A program made the position numbers and the translations under genes. Shown in pieces: positions 14,801-29,700 of a DNA stretch of 64,000 nucleotides. This DNA is from Tritrichomonas musculus (taxonomy: Eukaryota; Parabasalia; Tritrichomonadida; Tritrichomonadidae): NCBI GenBank assembly GCA_039105265.1, contig JAPFFF010000089.1, positions 1 through 64,000 on the forward strand, in the 5' to 3' direction. Under the pieces are notes generated by a model. That model saw only the letters and a list, made by a program, of their open reading frames with translations. It was not told where the DNA came from and searched no databases. Within the stretch, counting starts at the first letter, position 1, and every line of letters starts with the position of its first letter.

Positions 14801-16050
14801 ATCAGATGCAACGAGAACTGCAGTTGAATCATCAGATGCAACGAGAACTGCAGTTGAATCATCAGATGCAACGACAACTGCAGTTGAATCATCAGATGCA
14901 ACGAGAACTGCAGTTGAATCATCAGATTCAACGACAACTGCAGTTGAATCATCAGATGCAACGAGAACTGCAGTTGAATCATCAGATGCAACGAGAACTG
15001 CAGTTGAATCATCAGATTCAACGAGAACTGCAGTTGAATCATCAGATTCAACGAGAACTGCAGTTGAATCATCAGATTCAACGAGAACTGCAGTTGAATC
15101 ATCAGATGCAACGACAACTGCAGTTGAATCATCAGATGCAACGACAACTGCAGTTGAATCATCAGATGCAACGAGAACTGCAGTTGAATCATCAGATGCA
15201 ACGAGAACTGCAGTTTAATAATAAGATTCAACGAGAACTGCAGTTGAATCATCAGATGAAACAAGAACTGCAGTTGAATCATCAGATGCAACAAGAACTG
15301 CAGTTGAATCATCAGATGCAACGAGAACTGCAGTTGAATCATCAGATGCAACGAGAACTGCAGTTGAACCATCAGATGCAACAAGAACTGCCGTTTAATA
15401 TTAAGATGCAACAAGAACTGCAGTTGAATCATCAGATGCAACGAGAACTGCAGTTGAATCATCAGATTCAACGAGAACTGCAGTTGAATCATCAGATGCA
15501 ACGACAACTGCAGTTGAATCATCAGATGCAACGAGAACTGCAGTTGAATCATCAGATGCAACGAGAACTGCAGTTGAATCATCAGATGCAACGAGAACTG
15601 CAGTTGAATCATCAGATTCAACGAGAACTGCAGTTGAATCATCAGATTCAACGAGAACTGCAGTTTAATAATAAGATTCAACGAGAACTGCAGTTTAATA
15701 ATAAGATGAAACAAGAACTGCAGTTGAATCATCAGATGCAACGAGAACTGCAGTTGAATCATCAGATGCAACGAGAACTGCAGTTGAATCATCAGATTCA
15801 ACGAGAACTGCAGTTGAATCATCAGATGCAACGACAACTGCAGTTGAATCATCAGATTCAACGAGAACTGCAGTTGAATCATCAGATTCAACGAGAACTG
15901 CAGTTGAATCATCAAATGCAACGAGAACTGCCGTTTAATATTAAGATGCAACAAGAACTGCAGTTGAATCATCAGATGCAACGACAACTGCAGTTGAATC
16001 ATCAGATTCAACGAGAACTGCAGTTGAATCATCAGATTCAACGAGAACTG
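11818..16050. repeat. Tandem duplication of about 2.1 kb (N-bearing block, copies 1 and 2)
   Basis: Units at 11,818-13,890 repeat at 13,978-16,050, shifted by 2,160 bp (72 units). Between is a 30-bp local loss (one ATG unit near 12,571 is missing from copy 2) and a compensating gain near 15,571. Shared rare markers are AAAGAGAACTG (12020 and 14180), two AATAAT units 210 bp apart (12151/12361 and 14311/14521), a CTT unit (12538 and 14698) and CCGTTT units. Confidence 0.85.
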
Positions 16051-17337
16051 CAGTTGAATCATCAAATGCAACGAGAACTGCCGTTTAATATTAAGATGCA
16101 ACAAGAACTGCAGTTGAATCATCAGATGCAACGACAACTGCAGTTGAATCATCAGATTCAACGAGAACTGCAGTTGAATCATCAGATTCAACAAGAACTG
16201 CAGTTGAATCATCAGATGCAACGAGAACTGCAGTTGAATCATCAGATGCAACGAGAACTGCAGTTGAATCATCAGATGCAACGAGAACTGCAGTTGAATC
16301 ATCAGATTCAACGAGAACTGCAGTTGAATCATCAGATGCAACGAGAACTGCAGTTGAATCATCAGATTCAACGAGAACTGCAGTTTAATAATAAGATTCA
16401 ACGAGAACTGCAGTTTAATAATAAGATTAAACAAGAACTGCAGTTGAATCATCAGATGCAACGACAACTGCAGTTGAATCATCAGATTCAACGAGAACTG
16501 CAGTTGAATCATCAGATGCAACGACAACTGCAGTTGAATCATCAGATTCAACGAGAACTGCAGTTGAATCATCAGATTCAACGAGAACTGCAGTTGAATC
16601 ATCAAATGCAACGAGAACTGCCGTTTAATATTAAGATGCAACAAGAACTGCAGTTGAATCATCAGATGCAACGACAACTGCAGTTGAATCATCAGATTCA
16701 ACGAGAACTGCAGTTGAATCATCAGATTCAACGAGAACTGCAGTTGAATCATCAAATGCAACGAGAACTGCCGTTTAATATTAAGATGCAACAAGAACTG
16801 CAGTTGAATCATCAGATGCAACGACAACTGCAGTTGAATCATCAGATTCAACGAGAACTGCAGTTGAATCATCAGATTCAACGAGAACTGCAGTTGAATC
16901 ATCAGATGCAACGAGAACTGCAGTTGAATCATCAGATGCAACGAGAACTGCAGTTGAATCATCAGATGCAACGAGAACTGCAGTTGAATCATCAGATTCA
17001 ACGAGAACTGCAGTTGAATCATCAGATGCAACGAGAACTGCAGTTGAATCATCAGATGCAACGAGAACTGCAGTTGAATCATCAGATGCAACGAGAACTG
17101 CAGTTGAATCATCAGATGCAACGAGAACTGCAGTTGAATCATCAGATGCAACGACAACTGCAGTTGAATCATCAGATGCAACGAGAACTGCAGTTGAATC
17201 ATCAGATTCAACGAGAACTGCAGTTGAATCATCAGATGCAACGAGAACTGCAGTTGAATCATCAGATGCAACGAGAACTGCAGTTGAATCATCAGATTCA
17301 ACGAGAACTGCAGTTGAATCATCAGATTCAACGAGAA

Positions 17338-18561
17338 CTGCAGTTGAATCATCAGATTCAACGAGAACTGCAGTTGAATCATCAGATGCAACGACAACTG
17401 CAGTTGAATCATCAGATGCAACGAGAACTGCAGTTGAATCATCAGATGCAACGAGAACTGCAGTTGAATCATCAGATGCAACGAGAACTGCAGTTTAATA
17501 ATAAGATTCAACGAGAACTGCAGTTGAATCATCAGATGAAACAAGAACTGCAGTTGAATCATCAGATGCAACAAGAACTGCAGTTGAATCATCAGATTCA
17601 ACGAGAACTGCAGTTGAATCATCAGATTCAACGAGAACTGCAGTTGAACCATCAGATTCAACGAGAACTACAGTTGAATCATCAGATTCAACGAGAACTG
17701 CAGTTGAATCATCAGATTCAACGAGAACTACAGTTGAATCATCAGATTCAACGAGAACTGCAGTTGAATCATCAGATGCAACGAGAACTACAGTTGAATC
17801 ATCAGATTCAACGAGAACTGCAGTTGAATCATCAGATGCAACGACAACTGCAGTTGAATCATCAGATGCAACGACAACTGCAGTTGAATCATCAGATTCA
17901 ACGAGAACTGCAGTTGAATCATCAGATGCAACGAGAACTGCAGTTGAATCATCAGATTCAACGAGAACTGCAGTTGAATCATCAGATGCAACAAGAACTG
18001 CAGTTGAATCATCAGATTCAACGAGAACTGCAGTTGAATCATCAGATGCAACGAGAACTGCAGTTGAATCATCAGATGCAACGAGAACTGCAGTTGAATC
18101 ATCAGATGCAACGAGAACTGCAGTTGAATCATCAGATGCAACGAGAACTGCAGTTTAATAATAAGATTCAACAAGAACTGCAGTTTAATCATAAGATTCA
18201 ACGAGAACTGCAGTTTAATCATAAGATTCAACGAGAACTGCAGTTTAATAATAAGATTCAACAAGAACTGCAGTTGAATCATCAGATGCAACGAGAACTG
18301 CAGTTGAATCATCAGATTCAACGAGAACTGCAGTTGAATCATCAGATTCAACGAGAACTGCAGTTGAATCATCAGATGCAACGAGAACTGCAGTTGAATC
18401 ATCAGATGCAACGAGAACTGCAGTTGAATCATCAGATGCAACGAGAACTGCAGTTGAATCATCAGATTCAACGAGAACTGCAGTTGAATCATCAGATGCA
18501 ACGAGAACTGCAGTTGAACCATCAGATTCAACGAGAACTGCAGTTGAATCATCAGATGCAA
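17338..18561. repeat. Composite C-B, copy without A
   Basis: C is at about 17338-17661 and B at 17788-18561, with the four-unit signature at 18151-18270. No module A follows. Instead comes a run of ten ATG units at 18,721-19,020 and a new N-bearing block from 19,318. Confidence 0.75.
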
Positions 18562-19317
18562 CGAGAACTACAGTTGAATCATCAGATTCAACGAGAACTG
18601 CAGTTGAATCATCAGATTCAACGACAACTGCAGTTGAATCATCAGATTCAACGAGAACTGCAGTTGAATCATCAGATGCAACGACAACTGCAGTTGAATC
18701 ATCAGATTCAACGAGAACTGCAGTTGAATCATCAGATGCAACGAGAACTGCAGTTGAATCATCAGATGCAACGAGAACTGCAGTTGAATCATCAGATGCA
18801 ACGAGAACTGCAGTTGAATCATCAGATGCAACGAGAACTGCAGTTGAATCATCAGATGCAACGAGAACTGCAGTTGAATCATCAGATGCAACGAGAACTG
18901 CAGTTGAATCATCAGATGCAACGAGAACTGCAGTTGAATCATCAGATGCAACGAGAACTGCAGTTGAATCATCAGATGCAACGAGAACTGCAGTTGAATC
19001 ATCAGATGCAACGAGAACTGCAGTTGAATCATCAGATTCAACGAGAACTGCAGTTGAATCATCAGATTCAACGAGAACTGCAGTTGAATCATCAAATGCA
19101 ACGAGAACTGCCGTTTAATATTAAGATGCAACAAGAACTGCAGTTGAATCATCAGATGCAACGACAACTGCAGTTGAATCATCAGATTCAACGAGAACTG
19201 CAGTTGAATCATCAGATTCAACGAGAACTGCAGTTGAATCATCAGATTCAACGAGAACTGCAGTTGAATCATCAGATGCAACGAGAACTGCAGTTGAATC
19301 ATCAGATGCAACGAGAA

Positions 19318-22300
19318 CTACAGTTGAATCATCAGATTCAACGAGAACTGCAGTTGAATCATCAGATTCAACGAGAACTGCAGTTGAATCATCAGATTCA
19401 ACGAGAACTGCAGTTGAATCATCAGATTCAACGAGAACTGCAGTTGAATCATCAGATTCAACGACAACTGCAGTTGAATCATCAGATTCAACGAGAACTG
19501 CAGTTGAATCATCAGATTCAAAGAGAACTGCAGTTGAATCATCAGATGCAACGAGAACTGCAGTTGAATCATCAGATTCAACGAGAACTGCAGTTTAATA
19601 ATAAGATTCAACGAGAACTGCAGTTTAATAATAAGATGAAACAAGAACTGCAGTTGAATAATCAGATGCAACGAGAACTGCAGTTGAATCATCAGATTCA
19701 ACGACAACTGCAGTTGAATCATCAGATTCAACGAGAACTGCAGTTGAATCATCAGATGCAACGAGAACTGCAGTTGAATCATCAGATTCAACGAGAACTG
19801 CAGTTTAATAATAAGATTCAACGAGAACTGCAGTTTAATAATAAGATGAAACAAGAACTGCAGTTGAATAATCAGATGCAACGAGAACTGCAGTTGAATC
19901 ATCAGATGCAACGAGAACTGCAGTTGAATCATCAGATGCAACGAGAACTGCAGTTGAATCATCAGATTCAACGAGAACTGCAGTTGAATCATCAGATGCA
20001 ACGAGAACTGCAGTTGAATCATCAGATTCAACGAGAACTTCAGTTGAATCATCAGATTCAACGAGAACTGCAGTTGAATCATCAGATGCAACGAGAACTG
20101 CAGTTGAATCATCAGATGAAACAAGAACTGCAGTTGAATCATCAGATGCAACGAGAACTGCAGTTGAATCATCAGATGCAACGAGAACTGCAGTTGAATC
20201 ATCAGATGCAACGAGAACTGCAGTTGAATCATCAGATGCAACGACAACTGCAGTTGAATCATCAGATGCAACGAGAACTGCAGTTGAATCATCAGATTCA
20301 ACGACAACTGCAGTTGAATCATCAGATGCAACGAGAACTGCAGTTGAATCATCAGATGCAACGAGAACTGCAGTTGAATCATCAGATTCAACGAGAACTG
20401 CAGTTGAATCATCAGATTCAACGAGAACTGCAGTTGAATCATCAGATGCAACGACAACTGCAGTTGAATCATCAGATGCAACGACAACTGCAGTTGAATC
20501 ATCAGATGCAACGAGAACTGCAGTTGAATCATCAGATGCAACGAGAACTGCAGTTTAATAATAAGATTCAACGAGAACTGCAGTTGAATCATCAGATGAA
20601 ACAAGAACTGCAGTTGAATCATCAGATGCAACAAGAACTGCAGTTGAATCATCAGATGCAACGAGAACTGCAGTTGAATCATCAGATGCAACGAGAACTG
20701 CAGTTTAATAATAAGATGAAACAAGAACTGCAGTTGAATCATCAGATGCAACGACAACTGCAGTTGAATCATCAGATGCAACGAGAACTGCAGTTGAATC
20801 ATCAGATGCAACGAGAACTGCAGTTGAATCATCAGATTCAACGAGAACTGCAGTTGAATCATCAGATTCAACGAGAACTGCAGTTGAATCATCAGATGCA
20901 ACGAGAACTGCAGTTGAATCATCAGATGCAACGAGAACTGCAGTTGAATCATCAGATTCAACGAGAACTGCAGTTGAATCATCAGATTCAACGAGAACTG
21001 CAGTTTAATAATAAGATTCAACGAGAACTGCAGTTTAATAATAAGATGAAACAAGAACTGCAGTTGAATCATCAGATGCAACGAGAACTGCAGTTGAATC
21101 ATCAGATGCAACGAGAACTGCAGTTGAATCATCAGATTCAACGAGAACTGCAGTTGAATCATCAGATGCAACGACAACTGCAGTTGAATCATCAGATTCA
21201 ACGAGAACTGCAGTTGAATCATCAGATTCAACGAGAACTGCAGTTGAATCATCAAATGCAACGAGAACTGCCGTTTAATATTAAGATGCAACAAGAACTG
21301 CAGTTGAATCATCAGATGCAACGACAACTGCAGTTGAATCATCAGATTCAACGAGAACTGCAGTTGAATCATCAAATGCAACGAGAACTGCCGTTTAATA
21401 TTAAGATGCAACAAGAACTGCAGTTGAATCATCAGATGCAACGACAACTGCAGTTGAATCATCAGATTCAACGAGAACTGCAGTTGAATCATCAGATTCA
21501 ACGAGAACTGCAGTTGAATCATCAGATGCAACGAGAACTGCAGTTGAATCATCAGATGCAACGAGAACTGCAGTTGAATCATCAGATGCAACGAGAACTG
21601 CAGTTGAATCATCAGATTCAACGAGAACTGCAGTTGAATCATCAGATGCAACGAGAACTGCAGTTGAATCATCAGATTCAACGAGAACTGCAGTTTAATA
21701 ATAAGATTCAACGAGAACTGCAGTTTAATAATAAGATTAAACAAGAACTGCAGTTGAATCATCAGATGCAACGACAACTGCAGTTGAATCATCAGATTCA
21801 ACGAGAACTGCAGTTGAATCATCAGATGCAACGACAACTGCAGTTGAATCATCAGATTCAACGAGAACTGCAGTTGAATCATCAGATTCAACGAGAACTG
21901 CAGTTGAATCATCAAATGCAACGAGAACTGCCGTTTAATATTAAGATGCAACAAGAACTGCAGTTGAATCATCAGATGCAACGACAACTGCAGTTGAATC
22001 ATCAGATTCAACGAGAACTGCAGTTGAATCATCAGATTCAACGAGAACTGCAGTTGAATCATCAAATGCAACGAGAACTGCCGTTTAATATTAAGATGCA
22101 ACAAGAACTGCAGTTGAATCATCAGATGCAACGACAACTGCAGTTGAATCATCAGATTCAACGAGAACTGCAGTTGAATCATCAGATTCAACGAGAACTG
22201 CAGTTGAATCATCAGATGCAACGAGAACTGCAGTTGAATCATCAGATGCAACGAGAACTGCAGTTGAATCATCAGATGCAACGAGAACTGCAGTTGAATC

Positions 22301-24270
22301 ATCAGATTCAACGAGAACTGCAGTTGAATCATCAGATGCAACGAGAACTGCAGTTGAATCATCAGATGCAACGAGAACTGCAGTTGAATCATCAGATGCA
22401 ACGAGAACTGCAGTTGAATCATCAGATGCAACGAGAACTGCAGTTGAATCATCAGATGCAACGACAACTGCAGTTGAATCATCAGATGCAACGAGAACTG
22501 CAGTTGAATCATCAGATTCAACGAGAACTGCAGTTGAATCATCAGATGCAACGAGAACTGCAGTTGAATCATCAGATTCAACGAGAACTGCAGTTGAATC
22601 ATCAGATTCAACGAGAACTGCAGTTGAATCATCAGATGCAACGACAACTGCAGTTGAATCATCAGATGCAACGAGAACTGCAGTTGAATCATCAGATGCA
22701 ACGAGAACTGCAGTTGAATCATCAGATGCAACGAGAACTGCAGTTTAATAATAAGATTCAACGAGAACTGCAGTTGAATCATCAGATGAAACAAGAACTG
22801 CAGTTGAATCATCAGATGCAACAAGAACTGCAGTTGAATCATCAGATTCAACGAGAACTGCAGTTGAATCATCAGATTCAACGAGAACTGCAGTTGAACC
22901 ATCAGATTCAACGAGAACTACAGTTGAATCATCAGATTCAACGAGAACTGCAGTTGAATCATCAGATTCAACGAGAACTACAGTTGAATCATCAGATTCA
23001 ACGAGAACTGCAGTTGAATCATCAGATGCAACGAGAACTACAGTTGAATCATCAGATTCAACGAGAACTGCAGTTGAATCATCAGATGCAACGACAACTG
23101 CAGTTGAATCATCAGATGCAACGACAACTGCAGTTGAATCATCAGATTCAACGAGAACTGCAGTTGAATCATCAGATGCAACGAGAACTGCAGTTGAATC
23201 ATCAGATTCAACGAGAACTGCAGTTGAATCATCAGATGCAACAAGAACTGCAGTTGAATCATCAGATTCAACGAGAACTGCAGTTGAATCATCAGATGCA
23301 ACGAGAACTGCAGTTGAATCATCAGATGCAACGAGAACTGCAGTTGAATCATCAGATGCAACGAGAACTGCAGTTGAATCATCAGATGCAACGAGAACTG
23401 CAGTTTAATAATAAGATTCAACAAGAACTGCAGTTTAATCATAAGATTCAACGAGAACTGCAGTTTAATCATCAGATTCAACGAGAACTGCAGTTTAATA
23501 ATAAGATTCAACAAGAACTGCAGTTGAATCATCAGATGCAACGAGAACTGCAGTTGAATCATCAGATTCAACGAGAACTGCAGTTGAATCATCAGATTCA
23601 ACGAGAACTGCAGTTGAATCATCAGATGCAACGAGAACTGCAGTTGAATCATCAGATGCAACGAGAACTGCAGTTGAATCATCAGATGCAACGAGAACTG
23701 CAGTTGAATCATCAGATTCAACGAGAACTGCAGTTGAATCATCAGATGCAACGAGAACTGCAGTTGAACCATCAGATTCAACGAGAACTGCAGTTGAATC
23801 ATCAGATGCAACGAGAACTACAGTTGAATCATCAGATTCAACGAGAACTGCAGTTGAATCATCAGATTCAACGACAACTGCAGTTGAATCATCAGATTCA
23901 ACGAGAACTGCAGTTGAATCATCAGATGCAACGACAACTGCAGTTGAATCATCAGATTCAACGAGAACTGCAGTTGAATCATCAGATGCAACGAGAACTG
24001 CAGTTGAATCATCAGATGCAACGAGAACTGCAGTTGAATCATCAGATGCAACGAGAACTGCAGTTGAATCATCAGATGCAACGAGAACTGCAGTTGAATC
24101 ATCAGATGCAACGAGAACTGCAGTTGAATCATCAGATGCAACGAGAACTGCAGTTGAATCATCAGATGCAACGAGAACTGCAGTTGAATCATCAGATGCA
24201 ACGAGAACTGCAGTTGAATCATCAGATGCAACGAGAACTGCAGTTGAATCATCAGATGCAACGAGAACTA
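19318..24270. repeat. Second copy of a block of about 5.0 kb (from 13,978-19,020)
   Basis: Unit order from 13,978 recurs from 19,318, shifted by 5,340 bp at the left end and 5,250 bp at the right end, a net loss of three units in the copy. It includes N (19651/19861), the AAAGAGAACTG and CTT markers, CCGTTT units, the rare GATTAAACAAG unit (16,429 and 21,739), C (22588-22911), B (23038-23811) and the ten-unit ATG run. One segment differs: 20,701 has a TTTAATAATAAG unit where 13,261 and 15,391 have CCGTTT, suggesting exchange within the copy. Confidence 0.85.
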
Positions 24271-24537
24271 CAGTTGAATCATCAGATTCAACGAGAACTG
24301 CAGTTGAATCATCAGATGCAACAAGAACTGCAGTTGAATCATCAGATTCAACGAGAACTGCAGTTGAATCATCAGATTCAACGAGAACTGCAGTTGAATC
24401 ATCAGATTCAACGAGAACTACAGTTGAATCATCAGATTCAACGAGAACTGCAGTTGAATCATCAGATTCAACGAGAACTACAGTTGAATCATCAGATTCA
24501 ACGAGAACTGCAGTTGAATCATCAGATGCAACGAGAA

Positions 24538-26631
24538 CTACAGTTGAATCATCAGATTCAACGAGAACTGCAGTTGAATCATCAGATGCAACGACAACTG
24601 CAGTTGAATCATCAGATGCAACGACAACTGCAGTTGAATCATCAGATTCAACGAGAACTGCAGTTGAATCATCAGATGCAACGAGAACTGCAGTTTAATA
24701 ATAAGATTCAACGAGAACTGCAGTTGAATCATCAGATGAAACAAGAACTGCAGTTGAATCATCAGATGCAACAAGAACTGCAGTTGAATCATCAGATTCA
24801 ACGAGAACTGCAGTTGAATCATCAGATTCAACGAGAACTGCAGTTGAACCATCAGATTCAACGAGAACTACAGTTGAATCATCAGATTCAACGAGAACTG
24901 CAGTTGAATCATCAGATTCAACGAGAACTACAGTTGAATCATCAGATTCAACGAGAACTGCAGTTGAATCATCAGATGCAACGAGAACTACAGTTGAATC
25001 ATCAGATTCAACGAGAACTGCAGTTGAATCATCAGATGCAACGACAACTGCAGTTGAATCATCAGATGCAACGACAACTGCAGTTGAATCATCAGATTCA
25101 ACGAGAACTGCAGTTGAATCATCAGATGCAACGAGAACTGCAGTTGAATCATCAGATTCAACGAGAACTGCAGTTGAATCATCAGATGCAACAAGAACTG
25201 CAGTTGAATCATCAGATTCAACGAGAACTGCAGTTGAATCATCAGATGCAACGAGAACTGCAGTTGAATCATCAGATGCAACGAGAACTGCAGTTGAATC
25301 ATCAGATGCAACGAGAACTGCAGTTGAATCATCAGATGCAACGAGAACTGCAGTTTAATAATAAGATTCAACAAGAACTGCAGTTTAATCATAAGATTCA
25401 ACGAGAACTGCAGTTTAATCATAAGATTCAACGAGAACTGCAGTTTAATAATAAGATTCAACAAGAACTGCAGTTGAATCATCAGATGCAACGAGAACTG
25501 CAGTTGAATCATCAGATTCAACGAGAACTGCAGTTGAATCATCAGATGCAACGACAACTGCAGTTGAATCATCAGATGCAACGAGAACTGCAGTTGAATC
25601 ATCAGATTCAACGAGAACTGCAGTTGAATCATCAGATGCAACGAGAACTGCAGTTGAACCATCAGATTCAACGAGAACTGCAGTTGAATCATCAGATGCA
25701 ACGAGAACTACAGTTGAATCATCAGATTCAACGAGAACTGCAGTTGAATCATCAGATGCAACGAGAACTACAGTTGAATCATCAGATTCAACGAGAACTG
25801 CAGTTGAATCATCAGATGCAACAAGAACTGCAGTTGAATCATCAGATTCAACGAGAACTGCAGTTGAATCATCAGATTCAACGAGAACTGCAGTTGAACC
25901 ATCAGATTCAACGAGAACTACAGTTGAATCATCAGATTCAACGAGAACTGCAGTTGAATCATCAGATTCAACGAGAACTACAGTTGAATCATCAGATTCA
26001 ACGAGAACTGCAGTTGAATCATCAGATGCAACGAGAACTACAGTTGAATCATCAGATTCAACGAGAACTGCAGTTGAATCATCAGATGCAACGACAACTG
26101 CAGTTGAATCATCAGATGCAACGACAACTGCAGTTGAATCATCAGATTCAACGAGAACTGCAGTTGAATCATCAGATGCAACGAGAACTGCAGTTGAATC
26201 ATCAGATTCAACGAGAACTGCAGTTTAATAATAAGATGAAACAAGAACTGCAGTTGAATCATCAGATGCAACGAGAACTGCAGTTGAATCATCAGATGCA
26301 ACGAGAACTGCAGTTGAATCATCAGATGCAACGACAACTGCAGTTGAATCATCAGATGCAACGAGAACTGCAGTTGAATCATCAGATGCAACGAGAACTG
26401 CAGTTTAATAATAAGATGAAACAAGAACTGCAGTTGAATCATCAGATGCAACGAGAACTGCAGTTGAATCATCAGATGCAACGAGAACTGCAGTTGAATC
26501 ATCAGATGCAACGAGAACTGCAGTTGAATCATCAGATTCAACGAGAACTGCAGTTGAATCATCAGATTCAACGAGAACTGCAGTTGAATCATCAGATGCA
26601 ACGAGAACTGCAGTTGAATCATCAGATGCAA
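24538..26631. repeat. Composite higher-order repeat C-B-A, copy 2
   Basis: C is at 24538-24861, B at 24988-25701 (signature 25351-25470) and A at 26038-26631. Offsets from C to B (450 bp) and from C to A (1,500 bp) match the copies at 37467, 42237, 46797 and 58049 exactly. Confidence 0.85.
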
Positions 26632-26790
26632 CGAGAACTACAGTTGAATCATCAGATTCAACGAGAACTGCAGTTGAATCATCAGATGCAACGACAACTG
26701 CAGTTGAATCATCAGATGCAACGACAACTGCAGTTGAATCATCAGATTCAACGAGAACTGCAGTTGAATCATCAGATGCAACGAGAACTG

Positions 26791-29700
26791 CAGTTAAATA
26801 ATAAGATGCAACGAGAACTACAGTTGAATCATCAGATGCAACGAGAACTGCAGTTGAATCATCAGATGCAACGAGAACTACAGTTGAATCATCAGATTCA
26901 ACGAGAACTGCAGTTGAATCATCAGATGCAACGAGAACTGCAGTTGAATCATCAGATGCAACGACAACTGCAGTTGAATCATCAGATGCAACGACAACTG
27001 CAGTTGAATCATCAGATGCAACGACAACTGCAGTTGAATCATCAGATGCAACGAGAACTACAGTTGAATCATCAGATTCAACGAGAACTGCAGTTGAACC
27101 ATCAGATTCAACGAGAACTGCAGTTGAACCATCAGATTCAACGAGAACTGCAGTTGAATCATCAGATGCAACGAGAACTGCAGTTGAATCATCAGATGCA
27201 ACGAGAACTGCAGTTAAATAATAAGATGCAACAAGAACTGCAGTTGAATCATCAGATGCAACGAGAACTGCAGTTGAATCATCAGATGCAACGAGAACTA
27301 CAGTTGAATCATCAGATTCAACGAGAACTGCAGTTGAACCATCAGATTCAACGAGAACTGCAGTTGAACCATCAGATTCAACGAGAACTGCAGTTGAATC
27401 ATCAGATGCAACGAGAACTGCAGTTGAATCATCAGATGCAACGAGAACTGCAGTTAAATAATAAGATGCAACAAGAACTGCAGTTGAATCATCAGATGCA
27501 ACGAGAACTGCAGTTGAATCATCAGATGCAACGAGAACTGCAGTTGAATCATCAGATGCAGCGAGAACTGCAGTTGAATCATCAGATTCAACGAGAACTG
27601 CAGTTGAATCATCAGATTCAACGAGAACTGCAGTTGAATCATCAGATGCAACGAGAACTGCAGTTGAATCATCAGATGCAACGAGAACTGCAGTTGAATC
27701 ATCAGATTCAACGAGAACTGCAGTTGAATCATCAGATTCAACGAGAACTGCAGTTGAATCATCAGATTCAACGAGAACTGCAGTTGAATCATCAGATGCA
27801 ACGAGAACTGCAGTTGAATCATCAGATTCAACGACAACTGCAGTTGAACCATCAGATTCAACGAGAACTGCAGTTGAATCATCAGATGCAACGAGAACTG
27901 CAGTTAAATAATAAGATGCAACGAGAACTACAGTTGAATCATCAGATGCAACGAGAACTGCAGTTGAATCATCAGATGCAACGAGAACTACAGTTGAATC
28001 ATCAGATTCAACGAGAACTGCAGTTGAATCATCAGATGCAACGAGAACTGCAGTTGAATCATCAGATGCAACGACAACTGCAGTTGAATCATCAGATGCA
28101 ACGACAACTGCAGTTGAATCATCAGATGCAACGACAACTGCAGTTGAATCATCAGATGCAACGAGAACTACAGTTGAATCATCAGATTCAACGAGAACTG
28201 CAGTTGAACCATCAGATTCAACGAGAACTGCAGTTGAACCATCAGATTCAACGAGAACTGCAGTTGAATCATCAGATGCAACGAGAACTGCAGTTGAATC
28301 ATCAGATGCAACGAGAACTGCAGTTAAATAATAAGATGCAACAAGAACTGCAGTTGAATCATCAGATGCAACGAGAACTGCAGTTGAATCATCAGATGCA
28401 ACGAGAACTACAGTTGAATCATCAGATTCAACGAGAACTGCAGTTGAACCATCAGATTCAACGAGAACTGCAGTTGAACCATCAGATTCAACGAGAACTG
28501 CAGTTGAATCATCAGATGCAACGAGAACTGCAGTTGAATCATCAGATGCAACGAGAACTGCAGTTAAATAATAAGATGCAACAAGAACTGCAGTTGAATC
28601 ATCAGATGCAACGAGAACTGCAGTTGAATCATCAGATGCAACGAGAACTGCAGTTGAATCATCAGATGCAGCGAGAACTGCAGTTGAATCATCAGATTCA
28701 ACGAGAACTGCAGTTGAATCATCAGATTCAACGAGAACTGCAGTTGAATCATCAGATGCAACGAGAACTGCAGTTGAATCATCAGATGCAACGAGAACTG
28801 CAGTTGAATCATCAGATTCAACGAGAACTGCAGTTGAATCATCAGATTCAACGAGAACTGCAGTTGAATCATCAGATTCAACGAGAACTGCAGTTGAATC
28901 ATCAGATGCAACGAGAACTGCAGTTGAATCATCAGATTCAACGACAACTGCAGTTGAACCATCAGATTCAACGAGAACTGCAGTTGAATCATCAGATGCA
29001 ACGAGAACTGCAGTTGAATCATCAGATGCAACGAGAACTGCAGTTGAATCATCAGATGCAACGAGAACTACAGTTGAATCATCAGATTCAACGAGAACTG
29101 CAGTTGAACCATCAGATTCAACGAGAACTGCAGTTGAACCATCAGATTCAACGAGAACTGCAGTTGAATCATCAGATGCAACGAGAACTGCAGTTGAATC
29201 ATCAGATGCAACGAGAACTGCAGTTAAATAATAAGATGCAACAAGAACTGCAGTTGAATCATCAGATGCAACGAGAACTGCAGTTGAATCATCAGATGCA
29301 ACGAGAACTGCAGTTGAATCATCAGATGCAGCGAGAACTGCAGTTGAATCATCAGATTCAACGAGAACTGCAGTTGAATCATCAGATTCAACGAGAACTG
29401 CAGTTGAATCATCAGATGCAACGAGAACTGCAGTTGAATCATCAGATGCAACGAGAACTGCAGTTGAATCATCAGATTCAACGAGAACTGCAGTTGAATC
29501 ATCAGATTCAACGAGAACTGCAGTTGAATCATCAGATTCAACGAGAACTGCAGTTGAATCATCAGATGCAACGAGAACTGCAGTTGAATCATCAGATGCA
29601 ACGAGAACTGCAGTTGAATCATCAGATGCAACGAGAACTACAGTTGAATCATCAGATTCAACGAGAACTGCAGTTGAACCATCAGATTCAACGAGAACTG

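Larger units (their letters stand above)
3219..22110. repeat. Zone holding all CCGTTTAATATTAAG units
   Basis: This unit subtype occurs at about 3229, 3787, 13261, 13771, 15391, 15931, 16081, 16621, 16741, 19111, 21271, 21391, 21931 and 22081, and nowhere else. In 11 of 14 cases the unit just before it has CAAATG instead of CAGATG, a change seen only in this position. The other three (3229, 13261, 15391) follow an AACC/CAACAA unit. The linked pair behaves as one marker copied inside larger blocks. Confidence 0.8.
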
